From Sphingomonas aliaeris (GTDB lineage: Bacteria; Pseudomonadota; Alphaproteobacteria; Sphingomonadales; Sphingomonadaceae), in the NCBI RefSeq assembly GCF_016743815.1, contig NZ_CP061035.1, positions 1,552,501-1,616,500 of the forward strand: a DNA stretch of 64,000 nt. The letters are read 5' to 3'. Below the pieces are notes generated by a model that saw only the letters and a list, made by a program, of their open reading frames with translations, was not told the origin of the DNA and searched no databases. Positions 16,914-26,334 of this stretch are shown here, piece by piece. Position 1 is the first letter of the stretch. The number at the start of each line of letters is the position of its first letter. A program made the position numbers and the translations under genes.

Positions 16914-18875
16914 TCAGCGTGCACCCCATTCGCGCGACCACGCCTGGAACATCAGCACGCCCCACAGCGAGGCGGTGCGATCGTGCGTGCCGGCGAGGTG
17001 TTGCGCCCACGCGCCGCGGATCGCCGGAGCATCCAGCGCGGGTTGCTCGGCGAGGGCAGCCTCCGACAAGAGTCCTTCCGCCCAGTCGCGCAATGGACCG
17101 CGCAGCCACGCCCCGATCGGTATGGCGAAGCCAGCTTTCGGGCGCTCGATCAGCGCCTTGGGAACGTAGCGATAGAGGATTTGTCGCAGCGCCCACTTTC
17201 CTTGCCCGTCGCGCATTTTGAATTGCAACGGGGTGCGCCATGCCTGCTCTACGACGCGGTGGTCCAGCAACGGCACGCGCGTTTCCAGGCTGGCGGACAT
17301 CGCCGCGCGATCGACCTTCGTCAGGATGTCGTTCGGCAGATAGGATTGCATATCCCAATGCATCATCTGCTCTTGCGCCGTGTTCCGCAGTGTGGCGGGC
17401 GGATCGATACCGGCTTGAAGCCGGCGCGTGGATGACAGTGGCAGACGGCCCGCCCATTCCTCGCTCGACGCGCGATAGATATCGGCCGTGGAGAGCGGGT
17501 TCTGCAGCATCCGGCCGAGCTTGTGGACTTTGTCCCCCAGCATCGAGATCTTCGGCACCAGCGGGACACCCGCGAGCTTGTCCCAAGTCGACGGCGACAC
17601 GGAGGTCAGCGCCTTGCCGATCCCGCCCCGTACCGGCGCCGGAATACGCGCGATACCATCCCATGTGCCCCGCGAGACCAGGTAACGATTATACCCGCAA
17701 AAGAGTTCGTCCCCCGCGTCGCCCGACAGCGCGACCGTCACCGAACGGCGCGTCAGCCGGCTGAGCAATACCGTCGGAATCTGCGACGAATCGGCGAACG
17801 GTTCGTCATAGATGCGCGCCAGGTCCGGGATGACGGCGCGGACATCCTCCGCATCGACGTACATCTCGTGATGATCGGTGCCGAGATGCTCTGCGACTGC
17901 GCGCGCATGTGGCGCCTCGTCGAAACCGGTTTCAGCGAAGCCGATCGTGAACGTCTTTACCTCCGCATTCGTAACGTTGCGCATCAACGCGACGATCGCG
18001 GACGAATCGACCCCGCCCGACAGGAACGCGCCGACGGGCACGTCGGCGATCGCCTGTTGCCGAACCGCTTCCGTCAGGCGCTGCTCCAGTCCGGACAGTG
18101 CATCCGCTTCGGTCATGCCGGCATCCGCGCCCTTCGCAACTATGGCGTCGAGCGACCAATATCGCCGGCAGATCATTCCGCGCGGTTGCGGGCCATCGGC
18201 GGTCAGCGGCGCTGCGGGCGGCCCCTCCAGTGCGGACCGGTCAAACGTAGCGATCACGCCCGGTTCCAACTTGAAAATGCCATGCAGGATCGACCAGGGC
18301 GAAGGCACGTAATTAAAGCGGAGATACAGTGACAGCACGTCGGGATTGACCGGGTTGTCGAACCCGGGCGCCTGCCGAAGCGCCTTCAATTCAGATCCGA
18401 ACATCAGCCCGGTTTTGCCCCAACCATAGAAAAGCGGCTTCTCGCCCATGCGATCGCGCGCAAGCGACAGAGTGCGATCCTGCCGGTCCCAAACTGCGAT
18501 CGCAAACATCCCGACCGCCCGCTTCAGCGTCGCGTCCAGCCCCCAGCGAGCGATGCCATGTACCAAAGTCTCGGTATCGGAATGGCCATTCCAAGCGATC
18601 GGCCCGGTGGATTCCAATTCCGCGCGCAGGTCCAGATGATTATATATCTCGCCATTATAGACGATCACGTAGCGCCCCTCCGGCGATGTCATCGGCTGGG
18701 CGCCGGCTGGCGACAGGTCGATGATCGCCAGCCTCCGGTGCGCCAGCGCGATGCCCGCAGCTTCGTCCGACCAGGCGCCGCCGGCGTCGGGGCCCCGGTG
18801 CAGCAGGGCATCCGCCATCGGCTTCGCATCGACCGCCTGATCCGTCGTGCTCCAGAAACCGGCGATGCCGCACAT
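16914..18875 (-). CDS. asnB: Asparagine synthase-like glutamine amidotransferase
   Basis: 653 residues from the ATG giving MCGIAGFW; the catalytic Cys2 opens a class II glutamine amidotransferase domain of about 200 residues, followed by an ATP-pyrophosphatase domain with FLSGGVDSSAI near residue 287. Longer than E. coli AsnB and typical of AsnB-like proteins placed in polysaccharide clusters, where they may amidate uronic acids or other sugars. Its neighbour makes a galacturonate donor, which fits. A plain asparagine synthetase role is possible. A longer in-frame start at 18920 lacks the Cys2 requirement. Confidence 0.88.
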   Translation of the reverse strand: MCGIAGFWSTTDQAVDAKPMADALLHRGPDAGGAWSDEAAGIALAHRRLAIIDLSPAGAQPMTSPEGRYVIVYNGEIYNHLDLRAELESTGPIAWNGHSDTETLVHGIARWGLDATLKRAVGMFAIAVWDRQDRTLSLARDRMGEKPLFYGWGKTGLMFGSELKALRQAPGFDNPVNPDVLSLYLRFNYVPSPWSILHGIFKLEPGVIATFDRSALEGPPAAPLTADGPQPRGMICRRYWSLDAIVAKGADAGMTEADALSGLEQRLTEAVRQQAIADVPVGAFLSGGVDSSAIVALMRNVTNAEVKTFTIGFAETGFDEAPHARAVAEHLGTDHHEMYVDAEDVRAVIPDLARIYDEPFADSSQIPTVLLSRLTRRSVTVALSGDAGDELFCGYNRYLVSRGTWDGIARIPAPVRGGIGKALTSVSPSTWDKLAGVPLVPKISMLGDKVHKLGRMLQNPLSTADIYRASSEEWAGRLPLSSTRRLQAGIDPPATLRNTAQEQMMHWDMQSYLPNDILTKVDRAAMSASLETRVPLLDHRVVEQAWRTPLQFKMRDGQGKWALRQILYRYVPKALIERPKAGFAIPIGAWLRGPLRDWAEGLLSEAALAEQPALDAPAIRGAWAQHLAGTHDRTASLWGVLMFQAWSREWGAR

Positions 18876-19057
18876 ACATATTACCTTGAAGCTGCTGTCG
18901 GCAGGCCATCCCTGACCCAACTAGCGATTTCGTATCTACTGTGCGAAAGCCGAATAAAGACTGAAAGTCCAGACACGCGGCCGCATGGCGGCGCATCCAG
19001 ACTATCGGGCGGGGCCGTTTATAAGCTAACGGCTGCCGCTTCTCACGAGGAACTAGA

Positions 19058-19846
19058 ATGCTAGGTTTAAAGGGCGTCGTTCGCGACATGTTGCCGCTCA
19101 GGCTGCAAGTGCCGGTCAAGTATCATTACGGACGCCTGCGCCATGAGTTGGAACCGGAAATGGCGCTGTTGCCGGCGTTGGTGGCTTCGGGAGATCGCGT
19201 CATAGACGTGGGCGGTAATCGCGGCACATACGCATATCGCTTCGACACGCTCGGTGCGCGCGTCGAAGTGTTCGAGCCCAATCCGGTCTGCTTACGCGTA
19301 CTGCGCGATTGGGCCACGCACCGCAGTTCGGTCAATGTGCATGCGGTGGCTCTATCGGCCAGCAGTGGCACCGCCGAACTTGCCATTCCGATCGACGCCG
19401 CTGGTGTGGAGCACGACGCGTCGGCGTCGATCGAACACGGTGTCGGAGCCGACGTACGGCTCGAGACCGTTCCGATCGCTACGCTCGACAGTTTCGGTTT
19501 CCGCGACGCATCACTGATAAAGATCGATGTCGAGGGGCATGAACTGAGCGTTATCGAAGGCGCGCTCGAGACGATAGCCGCATCCGCCCCGGCCTTGCTG
19601 ATCGAAATCGAACAACGGCATCTTACGCGGCCGATCGGAGAGTCGTTCGCGCGCATCACATCGCTCGGCTATGATGGTTTCTTTTTGCGATCGGGCAAGT
19701 TGGCGCCGCTGGCAGAATTCGATCCGCAACGCCATCAGGTCATTGCGGATTTTGAAAACAAAAGCCGACAGTATTTCAACAACTTCCTATTCCTTGCGGG
19801 CCGCCATATTTCAGCCGGTCGGTATCGGGATATTCTCGGTCGATGA
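19058..19846 (+). CDS. FkbM-family methyltransferase
   Basis: 262 residues with SAM-binding motif I VIDVGGNRGTYAY (about residues 48-60), an acidic motif II (VEVFEPNP) and LIKIDVEGHELSVIEG, the signature of FkbM methyltransferases. Such enzymes O-methylate sugars or related metabolites, so it may decorate the repeat unit. It overlaps the following glycosyltransferase start (ATGA at 19843). It is divergent from asnB with a 182-base intergenic region, where both promoters must lie. Confidence 0.88.
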   Translation: MLGLKGVVRDMLPLRLQVPVKYHYGRLRHELEPEMALLPALVASGDRVIDVGGNRGTYAYRFDTLGARVEVFEPNPVCLRVLRDWATHRSSVNVHAVALSASSGTAELAIPIDAAGVEHDASASIEHGVGADVRLETVPIATLDSFGFRDASLIKIDVEGHELSVIEGALETIAASAPALLIEIEQRHLTRPIGESFARITSLGYDGFFLRSGKLAPLAEFDPQRHQVIADFENKSRQYFNNFLFLAGRHISAGRYRDILGR

Positions 19847-20946
19847 AGCGTCTGAAGATCGCGGTTGTCACGCCGCGCTATGCGGTATCGGGGGTGCCCC
19901 TGGCGCAGTGGCGTTTCGCGGCGGCCCTTGCCGCTATCGGCCACGACGTCGATCTCATCATTGGGCGATGCGACCCGAACCTACACGTTCCCCCCTCGGC
20001 CGGAGTACGTCTGTCCGTACTGGGCAGCGGACAGACCCGTGGCATGTTCGCGTATCTTTTACGGTATTTTCGGCGCGATAAGCCCGACGTGGTGTTTTCG
20101 GCCGAGGACCATCTGAATACGATCGTGCTTGTTGCCGCGATCCTGACGGGCTCGAAAGCAAAGATCAGCGGTTCGTCGCGCGTCACGCCCTACGACACCT
20201 ATTCGAACAAGGTATTCACGAAACGCTGGTTGCTCAAGATCATGGCGAGGATGGTCGCATGGCGGGCCGATGCGCTGACCTGCGTATCCCACGACATGGT
20301 CGACCAATACCGACACGTGTTCCCGGGTAGCAAACACGTCTGCGTCTATAACATCGTCGACCAGCCGTCCGCGCGCGCGAAAATAGGACTGCCCGTCGCG
20401 GATCCCTGGTTCAACGATAAGTCCCTGCCGCTGATCGTCGGCGCAGGCAGCCTGATGCCGTGGAAGGGCTTCGACGATCTGATCCGCGCGGTGCATATCC
20501 TGATCAAGGGAGGAAAGCCCGTGCGGCTGGTGATCCTGGGAGAAGGTGGCTCGCGGCCTGCGCTTGAGGCGTTGGTCCGCGAACTCGAGGTGGAGCAATA
20601 TGTTCGCATGCCCGGACGGACGGACAATCCCCTGGCGCATTTCGCCCGCGCCGATGTCTTCGCCTTGTCATCGCATGTCGAGGGGCTTCCCAATGTCCTT
20701 GTCGAGGCGATGATGGCGGGATGCACGCCGGTATCGGTTGATTGTCCGACCGGTCCGCGCGAGGTTTTGCAGGAAGGGCGTTACGGATATTTGACCCGGA
20801 TGAAAGATCCGGCTGATCTGGCGGCTGGAATCGCGCGGGCGCTGGATCACCCGATCGCGCCCGAAATTCTTGCCGAGGGTGTGCGCCCGTTCCATCAGGA
20901 CGTCGTGATCCGACGGCACTTCGAACTGCTTGGGATCGCTGCCTGA
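19843..20946 (+). CDS. Glycosyltransferase family 4 protein
   Basis: 367 residues with a GT-B fold: an N-terminal acceptor domain and a C-terminal donor domain containing IVGAGSLMPWKGFDDLIRA and the EGLPNVLVEAMMAG block (the E-x7-E retaining signature). Acts on the cytoplasmic face to extend the lipid-linked repeat unit. Coupled to the upstream FkbM gene by ATGA and separated by two bases from the next glycosyltransferase. Donor and acceptor cannot be told from sequence. Confidence 0.92.
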   Translation: MKRLKIAVVTPRYAVSGVPLAQWRFAAALAAIGHDVDLIIGRCDPNLHVPPSAGVRLSVLGSGQTRGMFAYLLRYFRRDKPDVVFSAEDHLNTIVLVAAILTGSKAKISGSSRVTPYDTYSNKVFTKRWLLKIMARMVAWRADALTCVSHDMVDQYRHVFPGSKHVCVYNIVDQPSARAKIGLPVADPWFNDKSLPLIVGAGSLMPWKGFDDLIRAVHILIKGGKPVRLVILGEGGSRPALEALVRELEVEQYVRMPGRTDNPLAHFARADVFALSSHVEGLPNVLVEAMMAGCTPVSVDCPTGPREVLQEGRYGYLTRMKDPADLAAGIARALDHPIAPEILAEGVRPFHQDVVIRRHFELLGIAA

Positions 20947-20948
20947 TC

Positions 20949-22061
20949 ATGCGAGTCGGCCTGAATGCCACGTGTTTCAACACCCGGCCGTCGGGCGCCA
21001 ACCAGCGTTTTCGGGCTATCTACGGAACGCTGATCCGGCAGCGTCCGGATATTGAGTTCGTTATATACGAGCCTGCCGATCAAAGCATCGCAGACTGGTT
21101 TTGCGGGGCGGCCAACGTCAGCGTCCGACGCACGCCGTTGCCGAGCGTCGGACGCCTGGCACGGGTTCGCGCCGGATTTGGCTATTGGCGGCAGCAATTG
21201 CGGGCCGACCGGCTTGACGTGTTCGAGGCGTTTCACCTGCCGCTCGTCGAGGCAGCGGAATGTCCGACGATCCTAACAATCCACGATCTGAGGCCGTTGT
21301 CCCCCGATGAGCCTTTTTTACGAAGCCGCATCGCTCGGTCTATCATGCACCGCGCGTTCGGGCGGGCCGACCGCATCATTGCCGTTTCGAACGCGGTGAA
21401 AGACGAAATCCTCGCGTTTCACCCATCTGCTATGGTGTCCACCGTCTATAATGGCGTCGACCCGGACGGCTTTGTTTCACCGGGTTCGGCTGCCGTCGAC
21501 GAGGTGCGGACGCGGTACGGGGTACCGGATCGGTATGTGCTGGCTATCGGCCATCTAGAAGCGCGCAAGAACCTCGGTTTGCTTGTGGACGCAATCGGTG
21601 TTTTGCGAGACGCAGACACGCCACGGCCGTTGGTGATTGTCGGTAATGATGGCGGGCAGCAGCACGCAATCGAAGACCGGATCGCTGACTTGGGTCTGGG
21701 CGATTTCGTCACGATGATCCACGGTGCGGACGATACGACCGTGCGTGCGCTTTATGCCGGGTGTGACCTGCTGGCGTTTCCGTCGCGATACGAAGGATTC
21801 GGCATTCCGATCCTGGAGGCGATGGCGGCGGGCAAGCCCATGGTATTGGCCGACACGCCCGTTTTCCGTGAGTTGACGCAGGGCACAGGAGTGTACTTCC
21901 CGGTTGACGATGCGCAGGCGGCGGCGACGGCGATCGCGCATGTGTGGCGCGACGCCGGCGAGCGCGAGCGTCAGCGCCGGTTCGGCGATGCGCGCGTGCG
22001 TGATTTCGGTTTCGACGTGTTGGCGAGGCAGGTCGCCGCGATTTACGCCGAACTCGTCTGA
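20949..22061 (+). CDS. Glycosyltransferase family 4 protein
   Basis: 370 residues, GT-B fold. The donor domain shows YVLAIGHLEARKNLGLLVDA and EGFGIPILEAMAAG, classic of GT4 enzymes such as mannosyltransferase-type proteins. Third gene in the 19058-22061 operon. Its 3' end overlaps the convergent gene at 22043 by 19 bases, which is unusual but common in this locus. Sugar specificity unknown. Confidence 0.92.
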   Translation: MRVGLNATCFNTRPSGANQRFRAIYGTLIRQRPDIEFVIYEPADQSIADWFCGAANVSVRRTPLPSVGRLARVRAGFGYWRQQLRADRLDVFEAFHLPLVEAAECPTILTIHDLRPLSPDEPFLRSRIARSIMHRAFGRADRIIAVSNAVKDEILAFHPSAMVSTVYNGVDPDGFVSPGSAAVDEVRTRYGVPDRYVLAIGHLEARKNLGLLVDAIGVLRDADTPRPLVIVGNDGGQQHAIEDRIADLGLGDFVTMIHGADDTTVRALYAGCDLLAFPSRYEGFGIPILEAMAAGKPMVLADTPVFRELTQGTGVYFPVDDAQAAATAIAHVWRDAGERERQRRFGDARVRDFGFDVLARQVAAIYAELV

Positions 22062-23143
22062 TCGATCCCGAGGATTAAAGCGAGCCGCCGGCGCGTAGCC
22101 TCGGGCGAGTGATCTCGCTCGTAAAGCGCCCGCATTGCAGGATCGTAGGCTGGTGGGGCAGGGGCCTTCACTGCCGCCACGAAATTGTCGGCCGTGTTGC
22201 AGAGACTGTTCGACGCGACGACATCGGCGGCATATCCCGAAAAAGCCTCCGCCGTTCCTGCGACATGCTTGCCGAACATCAGCGCTTCGGCGACTTTGGT
22301 TTTCATGCCAGATCCATCGAAGATCGGGGCAATGACGAGCCGGGCCTCGTTATACAGCGGAGCGAGGCGATCCACCGCACCCAAAACTTGCACATTCTTC
22401 ACGCGCTCAAGTGTGTCGCGCATGTCGTCCATCCCTTGGCCAACAACCTGCGTGGGGGTATTGATTCGCGGTGCAACTTCACGGGCGAACCATTCGATGC
22501 CCGCCCGGTTCGCGTAGAATGAGCCCCCGACGAAAAGTAACGGAGCGATATCTCTATTCTGTATCGGGGCGGGGGGCACGTCCAGTTGGTCGGTCAGCGC
22601 CATCGGCAGGATGTGGTCCGCGCTGCGGCCGTATAGCCGTTTCAACCCGGCACTGTCGCGACTGCTAAGCGTAATGATCTCGCTGCTGTGACGCATGGAA
22701 AGGCGCTCTGCGACATAGTTCGCCATAAGTACCCCGGCCGCTCGCGCGCCGGGCGATCGGCGAAGCGCGCCGAGGAAGAAGCGGGCTTCCACGTTGTGAC
22801 AGAAGGTTATGATACGCAGATTCGGCCGCCGCTGTCGCAACACTTGCGCCAACCGTCCAAGATTCGAACCGTCCAGCCAAACCGTTTTCGTCTTGTGTCT
22901 GTCAATCGCTTCGAGAGCATGTGCGATACCCGCCGGCGATACGCCATCGATGTATCCAGTGAGCCGACGGAAACCGCGAACATCACGTCCATCAAGGGGG
23001 AGATAGGTGACATCCTCCCCGAGCAAATCGCCCAAAACACCTTTGTGGAGATGGGTCAGCATGGCGCGACCACCCGAAACGTCTCCAAGCGAGGGGCTGA
23101 TGAACAGCAGGGGCTTGGCAGAAGGGCGGCGCGAGATTGTCAT
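22043..23143 (-). CDS. Glycosyltransferase (GT-B, Glycos_transf_1 type)
   Basis: 366 residues. Contains ITFCHNVEARFF, a donor-domain strand LLFVGGSFYANRAGIEWF, and DGSGMKTKVAEALMFGKHVAG, typical of GT4-like transferases that recognise nucleotide sugars. No membrane helix. It stands alone on the minus strand between two plus-strand glycosyltransferase groups, suggesting cassette insertion. Its end overlaps the preceding gene convergently. Function: transfer of one sugar to the repeat unit, by inference. Confidence 0.85.
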   Translation of the reverse strand: MTISRRPSAKPLLFISPSLGDVSGGRAMLTHLHKGVLGDLLGEDVTYLPLDGRDVRGFRRLTGYIDGVSPAGIAHALEAIDRHKTKTVWLDGSNLGRLAQVLRQRRPNLRIITFCHNVEARFFLGALRRSPGARAAGVLMANYVAERLSMRHSSEIITLSSRDSAGLKRLYGRSADHILPMALTDQLDVPPAPIQNRDIAPLLFVGGSFYANRAGIEWFAREVAPRINTPTQVVGQGMDDMRDTLERVKNVQVLGAVDRLAPLYNEARLVIAPIFDGSGMKTKVAEALMFGKHVAGTAEAFSGYAADVVASNSLCNTADNFVAAVKAPAPPAYDPAMRALYERDHSPEATRRRLALILGIDQTSSA

Positions 23144-23254
23144 GTCGGGACCGGTTGTCAGTCAAAACCGACACTGTAAAGAGCACATGGGCAATTTCTG
23201 TTCCATCTGATACGGAAACCCGGACAGGCCGCGGACGTAAGGCATGAAGGAACA

Positions 23255-24190
23255 ATGATGATGCTTCAGGCGCAGAGCGGTGAATCTCAAGGAGCGATTT
23301 TGCTAACTCATCCGCTGCTAATCATCGGCGTGCCCTGTTATAATGAGGCAGGTTTTCTTGAGCGGACTTTGCAATCATTGGCGAGTCAAAGTTATTCGGA
23401 TTTCGCAGTCCTGATCAGCGACAATGCATCGACCGACGGTACTGGAGATATAGCACGGGATTTTTGTAAGCGCGACAGTCGCTTTCACTACCACCGGCAG
23501 CCAATCAACATCGGATCAAGTCGAAACTTCAATTTCGTTGCCGATCATACTAATAGCAAGTATTTATTGTGGATGGGCGCGCACGATCTGATCGAGCGGA
23601 GTATGCTTGAACGTCACATAGCATTGCTCGAGTCGCGATCGGAAGTCAGCGTCTCGCAGTCGGCGCATGCCTGGATAGATACGGAAGACCGGTTAGTCGA
23701 GCGGATCGAGGACGGCGCGCTCGACGGCGGGGGTAGGGACGATGCCGAACGCTATCTCCGATCCATCGGACGAAACCTGAACAACATCGCCGCTAACAGC
23801 GTGATACGTCGGTCTATGCTGGGCAACTGCAGGTTCACCGACGTGGTCGGCACCGACCGTATCCTTTTGTCCCACCTGGCTTTTCGTGGCCCCTTCGCTA
23901 CCTTTCCGGATATCCTCTACATGCGGCGGACATTCGCCGATCGCGTCGAGCGAAATCCTTATATGGAGCGACTGACGGGCCGGGCTGACGCAGCAGAGGA
24001 CTGGACGGCGTTCGCGCGGGAATATGATATCGCATTTGCCGCGTTGCTTGGCGATCGCCCAGACGCCAAGCGACTGCGGCGACTTTTGCAATTGACGTTG
24101 CGGTATTATCTCCCGGTTCGACGGGGGTCGTTTCTTACGAAAATGCTTTGGACATTGCGCAGGATACGTCAGCGGATAGTGCGGACCTAA
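23255..24190 (+). CDS. Glycosyltransferase family 2 protein
   Basis: 311 residues with GT-A fold features: IIGVPCYNEAGFLERTLQS, then VLISDNASTDGTGDI, a nucleotide-binding acidic motif, and WMGAHDLIE in place of the usual DxD/DDD. Translation may start at 23255, 23258 or 23261 (three successive ATGs); AAGGA lies 3 to 9 bases before them. The region is A/T-rich for this genome (23341-23400 has 26 G/C of 60), suggesting transfer. It overlaps the flippase end by four bases. Confidence 0.88.
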   Translation: MMMLQAQSGESQGAILLTHPLLIIGVPCYNEAGFLERTLQSLASQSYSDFAVLISDNASTDGTGDIARDFCKRDSRFHYHRQPINIGSSRNFNFVADHTNSKYLLWMGAHDLIERSMLERHIALLESRSEVSVSQSAHAWIDTEDRLVERIEDGALDGGGRDDAERYLRSIGRNLNNIAANSVIRRSMLGNCRFTDVVGTDRILLSHLAFRGPFATFPDILYMRRTFADRVERNPYMERLTGRADAAEDWTAFAREYDIAFAALLGDRPDAKRLRRLLQLTLRYYLPVRRGSFLTKMLWTLRRIRQRIVRT

Positions 24191-25734
24191 ATGCGAGGCA
24201 CTTCGACGCCAGCTCTCCGAGTGCGCCGCTGAAGTACCATCTGGTAGCCGTGGCTTCGCAGAGTGGGGGCGGCGACCGCCGCGCCGATAAGGGCGAGTAT
24301 TCCCGAAACAACGAGAAATGCGATCTGGCCCAGCCGATTGGTAGCCAATGAAGAGAAAAGCCAGCCCGAAACTAATAGAACTAGGGCAGCACTTGCTAGC
24401 GGCGCCGCGACATCGCCGAGATACCAGCGCCATTTCTCACTTTTCAAAATACGTCGATGCATCAAATAGATGCCGATTACGACATAGCTGAAATTGAAAG
24501 TCACCCATGCGAACGCCGCGCTGATAGCGCCATAGCGAGGAACGGCCCACAGCAAGGATGGGACAATGACGACGACGGCAACCATGTTCATGCGCAGGGT
24601 CAGACCCGTCCAGCGGAAAGCAAGTTGTGCCTGATAAGGCATCCACATCAATATATTGCATAGATATCCAAGGGCCAGCAGCTTCAATAGCGGCGCGACC
24701 TCTTTCGAAAGGGCCGCGTCGCCGGTCCACGCGAGCAGCACGATTTCCGAAAAACCGATTAACACGAACGCGGCCGTTCCAGCCGTGACGGAAACCAATT
24801 GGGCTGCGCCGTGATAGAGGTCGATAAAGCCTGCCTCGTCGCCCGCCGCGTGTAGTCGCGATAACCTAGGCGAAACAGCCTGGAATACTGGGGCAACGAT
24901 CGTTTCCAGCGCGATGGCGATCACTGTCGCGAGCATATAGTGTGCGAACTCGGTAAGGCCGAGCAATCGTGACAGGAGAATTTTGTCGATTTGCGTCAGC
25001 AACATCGCGAGCACCGAAATCCCGATCATGCCAGCGGCAAAGCGCCGGATGTCCCTCAACACCGCGATCGAAAACCTTCCTCCGCGTTCACCTCGCGGCA
25101 GCGCACGATATGTGGCGATACCCAGGGCCGTTAAGGACACGAGCGATATGATGCCCTGCCAAATGAAGAAAGCGTGCAGAGTTCTCGACAGCCCAGCAAG
25201 CACTGCGATCGCTCCGATCGCACGCAGTGTGGCCATCGTTGCAGCTATGACATTGTACAGGACCTGTTGCTGCAATCCGAGGATGGCACCGCGAAAAATA
25301 CCTTCCACGAAACGTAACGCAGAAACGAACCCCATGATGATCAGCACCCTGGCAACCTCGCTCGCGGGTATGGATTGCGATCGGAACCAGGAGTGCGCAA
25401 GCCAATCAGATGACGCCCAAATGGCTAACATGGTGAAGATGGCGATGGAGACTGATGCGATCTCTATGCTGCGCAGCAGATCGCGCACATCTGTAACGTG
25501 TCGTTCGCCCCCGGTGAACCGCGCGATTTCGCGCATTACCGTTGGCGTCATTCCGAGGTCCAGAACGATCAGGATGCCTTGCAATGTTGCGAATAGTCCG
25601 ATCAAGCCGTAAGCTTCAATCCCGAGATATTGGATGTAAATCGGGACGAACGCGATAGCCATGACCGCAATCCAGGCCTGGGCGCCGTAGGTCACCAATA
25701 CGTCGCGCCAAATCTTCGATGGGCGTTGTGTCAT
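24187..25734 (-). CDS. Wzx-type oligosaccharide flippase
   Basis: 515 residues with about 12-14 hydrophobic helices and few charged loops, of the MOP/polysaccharide biosynthesis protein superfamily (YIQYLGIEAYGLIGLF near the start is characteristic). It should flip the undecaprenyl-linked repeat unit across the inner membrane for polymerisation. ATG at 25734 is preferred over the TTG at 25764, which only adds ten polar residues. The 105 bases upstream to the acyltransferase hold no gene. Confidence 0.88.
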   Translation of the reverse strand: MTQRPSKIWRDVLVTYGAQAWIAVMAIAFVPIYIQYLGIEAYGLIGLFATLQGILIVLDLGMTPTVMREIARFTGGERHVTDVRDLLRSIEIASVSIAIFTMLAIWASSDWLAHSWFRSQSIPASEVARVLIIMGFVSALRFVEGIFRGAILGLQQQVLYNVIAATMATLRAIGAIAVLAGLSRTLHAFFIWQGIISLVSLTALGIATYRALPRGERGGRFSIAVLRDIRRFAAGMIGISVLAMLLTQIDKILLSRLLGLTEFAHYMLATVIAIALETIVAPVFQAVSPRLSRLHAAGDEAGFIDLYHGAAQLVSVTAGTAAFVLIGFSEIVLLAWTGDAALSKEVAPLLKLLALGYLCNILMWMPYQAQLAFRWTGLTLRMNMVAVVVIVPSLLWAVPRYGAISAAFAWVTFNFSYVVIGIYLMHRRILKSEKWRWYLGDVAAPLASAALVLLVSGWLFSSLATNRLGQIAFLVVSGILALIGAAVAAPTLRSHGYQMVLQRRTRRAGVEVPRI

Positions 25735-25839
25735 TCGAGCTGGTTTAACTTTCAAACATGGCAATCGTGGGGTCGACGCAAAGCAGGGCTTCCGAGATTT
25801 AGGATCATCAATAAACTCGCTGGGCCTGTTGGGAGATAT

Positions 25840-26334
25840 TTAGCGAACGGCAATGCTTCGCGCGGGAACGCCTGCCCATATCTCATGTGGGTCGATGCAG
25901 TGAGTGACAACAGCGCCGGCAGCGATAACCGCGCCATCTCCGATAGTTACTCCGTCGAGTATGGTCACGTTGCACCCTATCCAGACATCGCGACCGATCG
26001 TGACGCCGCCCTTGCTTGGCGCGAAACCCTGTTCGCGGATGGGGCGCGTGCGATCGGTGATTGCGTGGTTGGCGGGGACGATGCTGACACCTGCTGCTAT
26101 CAATGTGTCATCGCCTATCGTGATGCCGTTCCCGCTATACAGCACGCAATGCGGGTTAATATTCACTCGGTCCCCGATAACGATATCGCCGGAACCTCCG
26201 ACGCAGCGGATTACGACAAATTCGAAGATATTGCTGTTCGCTCCGATAACGATCCGGGTCCCTCTCACCGAAGGGAATATCCTCGCATCCTCGCTAACCC
26301 AGGCGGATTCATGAATCGAAAGAGAGTCACTCAT
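25840..26334 (-). CDS. Hexapeptide-repeat (left-handed beta-helix) acyltransferase
   Basis: 164 residues made almost wholly of hexapeptide repeats (GDIVIGDRVNI, GITIGDDTLIAAG, GVTIGRDVWIG, VTIGDGAVIAAG) ending GVPARSIA, as in sugar O- or N-acetyltransferases. ATG 26334 overlaps the upstream epimerase stop (ATGA) and is chosen over ATG 26346. It is co-transcribed with the CDP-sugar genes and probably acetylates that sugar or the finished unit. Acyl donor and acceptor are unknown. Confidence 0.85.
   Translation of the reverse strand: MSDSLSIHESAWVSEDARIFPSVRGTRIVIGANSNIFEFVVIRCVGGSGDIVIGDRVNINPHCVLYSGNGITIGDDTLIAAGVSIVPANHAITDRTRPIREQGFAPSKGGVTIGRDVWIGCNVTILDGVTIGDGAVIAAGAVVTHCIDPHEIWAGVPARSIAVR

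Noticed and set aside
16914..18875. asnB as a lasso-peptide macrolactam synthetase partner of the 4698 operon
   Set aside because: It is about 10 kb away, no transglutaminase-like protease is present, and size and context match polysaccharide amidotransferases.
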